NCBI GenBank assembly: GCA_964538085.1
Contig: CAZIDF010000002.1
Location: 186,001 to 250,000, forward strand
Reading direction: 5' to 3'
Length of the DNA: 64,000 nt
Origin: G020348385 sp964538085
GTDB lineage: Bacteria; Acidobacteriota; Aminicenantia; Aminicenantales; Aminicenantaceae
Positions 58,775 to 64,000 of this stretch are shown here, one piece after another (the first letter of the stretch is position 1; every line of letters starts with the position of its first letter). Made by a program: the position numbers and the translations under genes. The notes under the pieces were generated by a model. It saw only the letters and a list, made by a program, of their open reading frames with translations. It was not told the DNA's origin and ran no database searches.

Positions 58775-59497
58775 TCAATTTCCGGAGTACGGAATGCGCT
58801 TAAAAAAATCATCCCGGTAGCTTTCTCCGATGGGAATCTTCTTGCCTCGTACCACGACCATAGATTTCTCGATGGTGTCGATTTTGTCGATCGCGACGAC
58901 AAAAGAGCGATGGATGCGGATGAAATTATCAGAGCGAAGGTTGCTCATCAGATCATTCATGTTCATTCGCGATAAGAGCTCTCTCTTCAGCGAATGAAAA
59001 ACGACGTAATGTCCTTTTTTTTCTATGTATAGCACATCGGAGGTGTCGACCTGATGTATGCGAGGGCCACTTTTTAAAAAGAGCATGTGGGCTGTTCCGC
59101 TTTTTTTATGTGTATCTCTCTGATCCAGCTTTTCCTCTTCTGAACGGGCTTTTAGGACTTTTTTAACGCCGCTGTGAAATCGCTCATATGAGATGGGTTT
59201 GAGCAGGTAATCGATCGCATCCTTCTCATAGCTTTCCACTGCGTATTCCGAATAGGCCGTGCAGAAAATCACTTGAGCGTTTCTGCCCCGAATTAATTCG
59301 GCAAGTTGCATTCCATCTAGGTTGGGCATATCGATATCCAGGAAAACAAGATCCACCTCGTTGGTGGCCAGAAAGGACAAAGCTTCTATGGAATCTCGGA
59401 ATGATACAACTAGCTCGAGTTCAGGAGTATTATCGATATGTCGGGTAAGAATCTCGATGGCTCCGCCTTCATCGTCCACAATGATACAACGCAACAT
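58775..59497 (-). CDS. LytTR family response regulator
   Basis: 240 residues. Receiver domain: IIVDDEGGA, phosphoacceptor Asp54 in LVFLDIDMPNLDG, FCTAYSEYAVE and DYLLKPISYERF. C-terminal LytTR DNA-binding domain: VLYIEKKGHYVVFHSL, NFIRIHRSFVVAIDKID and PIGESYRDDFFKRI. Its AAAGGAG site overlaps the end of the histidine kinase gene (3-base gap), so the pair is co-expressed. LytTR regulators bind direct repeats; target genes are not evident. Confidence 0.94.
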   Translation of the reverse strand: MLRCIIVDDEGGAIEILTRHIDNTPELELVVSFRDSIEALSFLATNEVDLVFLDIDMPNLDGMQLAELIRGRNAQVIFCTAYSEYAVESYEKDAIDYLLKPISYERFHSGVKKVLKARSEEEKLDQRDTHKKSGTAHMLFLKSGPRIHQVDTSDVLYIEKKGHYVVFHSLKRELLSRMNMNDLMSNLRSDNFIRIHRSFVVAIDKIDTIEKSMVVVRGKKIPIGESYRDDFFKRIPYSGN

Positions 59498-59500
59498 TTT

Positions 59501-60586
59501 TTACTCCTTTAATCGGATGGACAATCGGACCTTGAACTTTCCTTCTGCATCTGAAATTTCAAGCTGATGCCGTTCAGGATAAAGAATCTGGAGACGTTTT
59601 TTCACATTATCCAATCCAATCCCTGGATGTTTTTTTCGTGACTCTTCTTTTATGAGTATGGGATTTTCGATGAAGAAGCAAAGTTCTCCACCGCTCAATG
59701 AAAAACTCAAATGGATGTAACCATCTCCTTTGCTGCTCACTCCATGCTTGAATGCATTCTCGACAAAAGGGATAAGGAGCAGGGGGGAGATTCTATGATT
59801 TTCAAAATTGCCCTTTTTCTCAAATCGAATGTCCGCTGTGTCATTTTTGTCCAATTTAAGCCGGGCCACCTCGAGGTAATTTTCGATATGCTCCAATTCA
59901 CTGGACAGACTGATCTCAGCTACATCGCTCTCATAAATCATGTACCTCATCAATCCAGACAGCTTCATTATCGCCTGTCCGGCTTCATTGTCCTGATTCC
60001 GTTGAGTGATGGCGTAGATGTTATTCAAGGCATTAAAAAAGAAATGGGGATTGATCTGTGAGCGGAGTAAGTCGATATCCGCCTTCATTTTCTCCTGGAT
60101 CATTTTGTTTTCCTGGCGGTATTTCCTGATCCAATCCCGGCTGAGTCCATACAGGATTCCCAGGGTGTAGATCACTAGGTTGACCGGAAGAATCGGAAAA
60201 TCATAGGATTTCCTGCGGTAGAACGTAATAATTTTATCGGAAATTTCGCCCGGTCCTGTAGGGAGGTTGAAAAGGCGCAGGATGACTTGGAAGAGCTGAT
60301 ATTGAAGGAGCGAGAGCAAAGTGATCAGGATGAGAGAAAGCACGAAAAACGGAATAATCCGGCGTTTTTCCAAAAATTTCGGAATGAAGTAAAAAACGAC
60401 AGACATAAACAAGATCAAAGATATGCACACATCTACGAATCGTGAGGCATAGATACTCCCGTCGACTGTGTTGAAATCGTTGATAAAAACCGGAAGAGTG
60501 GGATGATATAGAATCCCGTAATAGGCGCCGAAAAAGACCACCGCAATGATCAGCTTTTCCAGCTTTGATGTCTCTCTCAAGCTCAT
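59501..60586 (-). CDS. LytS/YehU-type sensor histidine kinase
   Basis: 361 residues from the ATG at 60586, supported by GAGGGA nine bases upstream. An open frame extends to 60766 but its first 60 residues do not look like this family. Several membrane helices (about 1-140) precede a His_kinase domain: DIDLLRSQINPHFFFNALNN (phospho-His in NPHF), RYMIYESDVAEISLSSELEH and the ATPase motifs PFVENAFKHGV and GIGLDNVKKRL. It phosphorylates the LytTR regulator encoded next. Confidence 0.9.
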   Translation of the reverse strand: MSLRETSKLEKLIIAVVFFGAYYGILYHPTLPVFINDFNTVDGSIYASRFVDVCISLILFMSVVFYFIPKFLEKRRIIPFFVLSLILITLLSLLQYQLFQVILRLFNLPTGPGEISDKIITFYRRKSYDFPILPVNLVIYTLGILYGLSRDWIRKYRQENKMIQEKMKADIDLLRSQINPHFFFNALNNIYAITQRNQDNEAGQAIMKLSGLMRYMIYESDVAEISLSSELEHIENYLEVARLKLDKNDTADIRFEKKGNFENHRISPLLLIPFVENAFKHGVSSKGDGYIHLSFSLSGGELCFFIENPILIKEESRKKHPGIGLDNVKKRLQILYPERHQLEISDAEGKFKVRLSIRLKE

Positions 60587-60846
60587 AAGTAGATATCCCT
60601 CAGTATACACGAAATCTTTCGCTGAATCTTGCCTTTGGCTTGAAATTCCCAATACCATGGCATGAACAAGCCATTTCAAGACATGAACGGGATTTTTTAT
60701 CATAAAATCCATCAAATTTGTCCACAAAAGCTGTTTTAATGCCATGATCATTGGCTTCCGTGCCATTGAGCTTTTCTATAGCCAGAATTCACGTATTATA
60801 AGGTATGGAGTCGAAAAAACTTTATGAATCTTCCCAGGAGAATGAA

Positions 60847-61998
60847 ATGAAAAAGATACTCTGGCTTAGTTTATGTTTATTATTAGTTAACGGATTGGTA
60901 GTGTCGAACCCATTCCCCTCTCAAGAAAGGGAATCCCAAGAGGTTGGTAAGGAAAAACAAAAAACAGAAATCAAAGAATTGACGATCAGGAACTCGGGAT
61001 TTCGATCCAGAGCGAACATCGTGATCCGATATCGGGATGATGATAAAAAGATCGTCGAAGTCATCGAGAATGGGAAAAAACTTCCTCCGTCGGAATTTTC
61101 ACGCTATGAACCAGTCATGCGAAAAATATTGGAACTTCCACAGATAGATCAGCTCCTGCCTGAAATCGACAGAGCCAGACGACGGGCAGAGTCTCCAAGG
61201 ATATCTGAAGAATCAAAAATCCGGGAGATGATAGCTTTAAGGGGAAGAATGGAAGGACTTGAGTCGGATATCGCTCGCCAGTATCAAGATCTAAATGAAC
61301 TTCAACTCATGAACCAGTTGAATAGAATGACAGAAAAAATAAGTGAATCCAGCGAATTATCCCAAGAGGAAAAAATCGAACAGCTCAAGGCAGTCATCAA
61401 GAAGATAAACGCAGTGCAGTTGGCGAAAAAAGAGGAAGGTCGCCGCAGCACAATGTTGGAGGCAGCGGAATTTAGGGCCGTCAATGCCACACGGAGTCTG
61501 ATTGCAGAAATCTACAAATCTGATGAGATGTCCTCTGAAGATAAGATCAAAGAGATCCAGGAGCTCCTCCAGCGTACTCGTGCAATGGAGAACCTGAGAG
61601 AGGAGGTGAGGCGGCGCAATTTGGTTGAATTCGAGGCCGCTAACACCATAAGAAAAATGCTGCAAGATATCGCTAAAAACAAGGATTTATCGGATCAAGA
61701 GAGAAAAAAAGAATTCGAGAGCATGCTTCAGGAAGCCAAAAAAATGAAATTGGAGAGTATGGAGCGTATGATTGGCATCGAAAAATTCAAATTCGAACTG
61801 CATCAGCTATTGAAAAACGAAGGATTACTTCCAAAGGGAAAGGCCAAGTTTAATTTGAGATCAAAAGAATGTCTGATCGATGGGAAAAAATTGCCCGATG
61901 AAATCCACAAAAAAATCCTGCAGCTTTGCGAAGAAACGCTTGGAAAAAAATTCGATAGGGATACAAAAATCATCCTGCAATTGAACGAGGAGCGTTGA
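60847..61998 (+). CDS. Exported helical-repeat protein of unknown function
   Basis: 383 residues from the ATG at 60847 (AGGAG upstream); signal peptide ending around VVSNPFP. Not recognised. After a short beta-like region (NIVIRYRDDDKKIVEVIENG) it is almost all helix, with three repeats of about 53-57 residues beginning near NQLNRMTEKISES, NATRSLIAEIYKS and NTIRKMLQDIAKN. Each contains an LSxExKIxE-like segment. The last 65 residues (HQLLKNEGLLPKGKAKFNLR, LIDGKKLPDEIHKKI) resemble C-terminal tails of some M56/BlaR1-associated proteins. Divergent from the sensor kinase, so it might be an envelope partner of that system (inference). Confidence 0.7.
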   Translation: MKKILWLSLCLLLVNGLVVSNPFPSQERESQEVGKEKQKTEIKELTIRNSGFRSRANIVIRYRDDDKKIVEVIENGKKLPPSEFSRYEPVMRKILELPQIDQLLPEIDRARRRAESPRISEESKIREMIALRGRMEGLESDIARQYQDLNELQLMNQLNRMTEKISESSELSQEEKIEQLKAVIKKINAVQLAKKEEGRRSTMLEAAEFRAVNATRSLIAEIYKSDEMSSEDKIKEIQELLQRTRAMENLREEVRRRNLVEFEAANTIRKMLQDIAKNKDLSDQERKKEFESMLQEAKKMKLESMERMIGIEKFKFELHQLLKNEGLLPKGKAKFNLRSKECLIDGKKLPDEIHKKILQLCEETLGKKFDRDTKIILQLNEER

Positions 61999-62030
61999 TT
62001 TCAGCATTCCTATTCCCCTAAGAAGAACCA

Positions 62031-62060
62031 TTGACCTAACCGATCAGGTCATGTTACGCT
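62031..62060 (+). promoter_or_regulatory. Predicted extended -10 promoter for the GyrI-like gene
   Basis: TTGACC, 18-base spacer ending TGT, TACGCT. The first ten bases (TTGACCTAAC) are identical to those of the promoter at 63351. Confidence 0.45.
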
Positions 62061-62107
62061 CATCTTGGTCGTCAGCAGTGAGAAATAGCGGAAAAGGAGC
62101 TGTTTAA

Positions 62108-62680
62108 ATGAGCAAAAAAACAACGATTTTCCTTGTATTAGTGATATTTACTGCCTCTTTTGTTTGGACGCAATATCAGGATCTCAACCAATACGAAAAA
62201 CTCAAGAATCCACAAATCCGAAAGATGCCGGATAGGCAGAAAATGCTTGTCGTTGAAAAAAAAGGCGATCCGAATGTCACCGCTGGTGAGGGTTTTTCGA
62301 AACTCTATAGCACCTTTTTCAAAATACCAGGTGTCAAAATGGCCCCACCTCGTGCCCGATGGTTGAACACATTTACCGATCCCCGGAATGAATGGGTAGG
62401 ACTCTATGCTCTTCCTCTGCCGGATTCAGTGGATTCACTCCCTCCTGGCGTGGAAGGTGCAAAGATCGATAATTGGGAATACGGAGAGGTCGCTGAAATC
62501 CTTCATGTCGGTGCCTATAGCGAAGAAACACCGACAATCGAAAAGCTCCTCGCTTTCATAGCAGATCAAGGTTATACGCTTGCAGGCCCCCATGAAGAGG
62601 AATACCTCAGAGGACCCGAATCAGGGCCTGATTCCTCCAAATATATGACGATTATCCGCTATCAAGTCAGACATAAATAA
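62108..62680 (+). CDS. Exported GyrI-like small-molecule-binding protein
   Basis: 190 residues with an N-terminal signal peptide (TIFLVLVIFTASFVWTQ). The rest is a GyrI/SOUL-like ligand-binding fold: VGLYALPLPDSVDSLPPGVE, GEVAEILHVGAYSEETPTIE, LLAFIADQGYTLAGPHEEEY and the terminal strand YMTIIRYQV. GyrI-like domains are normally cytoplasmic and bind hydrophobic or cationic compounds (as in AraC/BmrR-type effectors). An exported stand-alone copy probably binds ligands in the periplasm (inference). Confidence 0.78.
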   Translation: MSKKTTIFLVLVIFTASFVWTQYQDLNQYEKLKNPQIRKMPDRQKMLVVEKKGDPNVTAGEGFSKLYSTFFKIPGVKMAPPRARWLNTFTDPRNEWVGLYALPLPDSVDSLPPGVEGAKIDNWEYGEVAEILHVGAYSEETPTIEKLLAFIADQGYTLAGPHEEEYLRGPESGPDSSKYMTIIRYQVRHK

Positions 62681-62690
62681 TAGGAAAATT

Positions 62691-63281
62691 TTAGAGTTTA
62701 TTCACAAACTCTTTGATGGTTTGCCCTGAAGTCGTTTGAAAATTCGGATTGATCTCGATCAATTCCTGCCAAGTTTGTACAGCTGCATCCCGGTTGCCCA
62801 GATCATAGAATTGAACGATTCCCTTGTTAAAGCGAGCGTGTTCATGTCGGGGGTCCAGTTCAATAGCTTTGTCGAATGAAGAAATTGCCTCAGAAGAATT
62901 ACCACTGCGCCGGTACATGACTCCTAGGTCGGTCCAGACATTTGCGTTGTTCGGATTTAGGCTCAGGTATTTAGAATAGGCTTGGATGGCATCCTGAAAT
63001 TTGCCTATGTCAAAATAAATATTACCCAGTTCCAGCCAAGCCGCCAGACTATTCGGATTTTTTTCAACCTCTCTTTCGAGAGCGAGCATCCGGCCTGATT
63101 GTTCCATGGATATACTCTGGCTTGGACTGTTTGGATTGAAGGATTTCCCCCCCATCGAACCGGACTTGTACAGACTGTACACGTTTCCGAGGATAAATCC
63201 CACGATTAAAGCCACAAGCCCGATGATTAGGGTTGTATTCAACGTGATGTATTTGACTTCAACCTCTTTGACTTTTTTCAT
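62691..63281 (-). CDS. Membrane-anchored tetratricopeptide-repeat protein
   Basis: 196 residues: one N-terminal membrane helix (LIIGLVALIVGFILGNVYSL), a low-complexity linker, then about three TPR units (AAWLELGNIYFDIGKFQDAI, NVWTDLGVMYRRSGNSSEAI, ARFNKGIVQFYDLGNRDAAV). The layout resembles NrfG/CcmH-type TPR proteins. Acts as a protein-interaction scaffold on the outer face of the inner membrane; partner unknown. AAGGAGAT precedes the ATG. Confidence 0.88.
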   Translation of the reverse strand: MKKVKEVEVKYITLNTTLIIGLVALIVGFILGNVYSLYKSGSMGGKSFNPNSPSQSISMEQSGRMLALEREVEKNPNSLAAWLELGNIYFDIGKFQDAIQAYSKYLSLNPNNANVWTDLGVMYRRSGNSSEAISSFDKAIELDPRHEHARFNKGIVQFYDLGNRDAAVQTWQELIEINPNFQTTSGQTIKEFVNKL

Positions 63282-63350
63282 GACATCTCCTTAATCTGGA
63301 CTCTTCGTAAAGAATACCATTTTTTTATATTCATAAGATACCTCAATTGA

Positions 63351-63380
63351 TTGACCTAACTATCGATACCGTGATAATCT
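63351..63380 (+). promoter_or_regulatory. Predicted extended -10 promoter for the M24 gene
   Basis: TTGACC, 18-base spacer ending TGA, TAATCT. The -10 lies about 22 bases before the ATG at 63403. Confidence 0.5.
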
Positions 63381-63402
63381 CATTTCAGAATGGAGGCACA
63401 TC

Positions 63403-64000
63403 ATGGCATTGAAAAGACGGGATTTCCTAAAATATTCAGCTGGGACAGCTGGGTTGGTGCTGGCAACGGTTGCCTGTTCTCCTCAGGATAAAACTTCCGC
63501 TGTCGGGTCTTCGGAAAGATCTTTCAGCGAGCTTCGTCCCATGACAGGCGATGTTGTTCCGATTTTTGATGAAGAACGCTTGGAACGCATAGAAAAAGCC
63601 AAACGTTTAATGGTGGAAAACGGGATCAAAGCCATCTATTTGGAAGCCGGGACGAGCATGTTTTACTACACGGGAGTCCGGTGGTGGAATAGCGAGAGAA
63701 TGTTCGGTCTCGTCATCCCTTCCAAAGGGGATATAGCCTGGAGCTGTCCTGCCTTCGAAGAGGATAGAGCCCGTGAATTGATCCGCTTCGGAGACGATAT
63801 CCGCACATGGGAGGAGGATGAAAGCCCTTCCAGACGGATTGCAGAGATACTGAAGGATAGGGGAGTCCGGGACGGGAAGGTCGGAATGGAGGAAAGGGTT
63901 CGTTTTTTCCTGTACGATGGGATCAGAAAAGAAGCGCCGCACCTGGAGTATGTCAGTGCCGATCCTGTCATCATCGGATGCCGGGTAATCAAATCTCCGG
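63403..64000 (+). CDS. Tat-exported M24 (Xaa-Pro peptidase/creatinase-like) protein, 3'-truncated
   Basis: The ATG at 63403 follows TGGAGGC. The first 199 codons are visible and the gene runs off the window. Tat lipoprotein-style leader: KRRDFLKYSAGTAG, then ATVACSPQ. The body so far is the creatinase/prolidase N-terminal domain: FDEERLERIEKAKRLMVENG, YLEAGTSMFYYTGVRWW, MFGLVIPSKGDIAWSCPAFE and KVGMEERVRFFLYDGI. The metal-binding pita-bread domain should lie beyond base 64000, so activity cannot be judged here. Confidence 0.85.
   Translation, partial: MALKRRDFLKYSAGTAGLVLATVACSPQDKTSAVGSSERSFSELRPMTGDVVPIFDEERLERIEKAKRLMVENGIKAIYLEAGTSMFYYTGVRWWNSERMFGLVIPSKGDIAWSCPAFEEDRARELIRFGDDIRTWEEDESPSRRIAEILKDRGVRDGKVGMEERVRFFLYDGIRKEAPHLEYVSADPVIIGCRVIKSP

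Noticed and set aside
60587..60766. N-terminal 60-residue extension of the sensor kinase
   Set aside because: The extension looks unlike LytS-type N-termini and the ATG at 60586 has its own GAGGGA site; kept only as an alternative.
1..64000. tRNA, rRNA, CRISPR array or riboswitch
   Set aside because: No T-loop-like GGTTCGAATC context in a cloverleaf setting, no spaced direct repeats and no long conserved leader were found by eye; a covariance-model scan (tRNAscan-SE, Infernal) would settle it.

Overview
The window is a gene-dense bacterial chromosome segment of moderate, slightly AT-rich composition. It carries about 50 protein genes, and I see no rRNA, tRNA, CRISPR array, transposase or phage gene. 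Proteins are strongly Gram-negative in style (signal peptides, lipoprotein-like leaders, Tat leaders). The gene mix is several secreted S9, M14, M16, M19, M24 and C69 peptidases, 6-bladed and PD40 propeller proteins, PadR regulators paired with large FtsX/MacB-like permeases, and a probable PPi-dependent phosphofructokinase. This mix resembles Acidobacteriota-related lineages, in particular Candidatus Aminicenantes. The assignment is an inference from gene content, not a phylogeny.

Layout. 1-8.8 kb: 5'-truncated S9 peptidase, secreted propeller protein, a DUF3796-like membrane protein/XRE regulator/hydrolase cassette, a zinc-ribbon aspartic protease and Tex. 8.9-18.5 kb: C69 dipeptidase, MDR oxidoreductase, AstE/AspA-like amidohydrolase, YbjQ protein with a cyclophilin-FKBP isomerase, an operon of phosphofructokinase and M14 carboxypeptidase, and MtgA. 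18.5-26.4 kb: first PadR-permease module, an active/inactive M16 pair, a VOC protein and a membrane-anchored hydrolase. 26.5-38.9 kb: a mostly plus-strand run of exported scavenging enzymes (5'-nucleotidase, two M14, M19-like, PLP enzyme, repeat lipoprotein, S9) interrupted by a nitroreductase. 38.9-43 kb: ABC-2 exporter, alpha-L-fucosidase and esterase. 43-52 kb: two PadR-permease modules pointing away from each other around a small cargo group (ATC-hydrolase-like protein, a methyltransferase broken by an amber codon, an NTF2-like protein and a beta-lactamase-fold protein lacking its catalytic Lys). 52-64 kb: EreA/ChaN-like protein, Tat-exported Fe-S aldo/keto-reductase homologue with an eroded active site, two PD40 paralogues flanking a TlpA-N/esterase fusion, a LytS/LytTR two-component system beside a helical-repeat protein, an exported GyrI-like protein, a TPR protein and a 3'-truncated Tat M24 peptidase.

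How it fits together. Most products are predicted to act outside the cytoplasm on peptides, nucleotides and fucosylated glycans. This suggests a scavenging, probably amino-acid- and sugar-fermenting lifestyle, and PPi-linked glycolysis would fit that energy economy. Three themes stand out: orphan PadR-controlled permeases with no ATPase beside them; exported enzyme homologues that have lost canonical catalytic residues; and eleven of eleven convergent gene junctions with essentially no room for a terminator. Several promoters share an 18-bp spacer plus a TGn extended -10.
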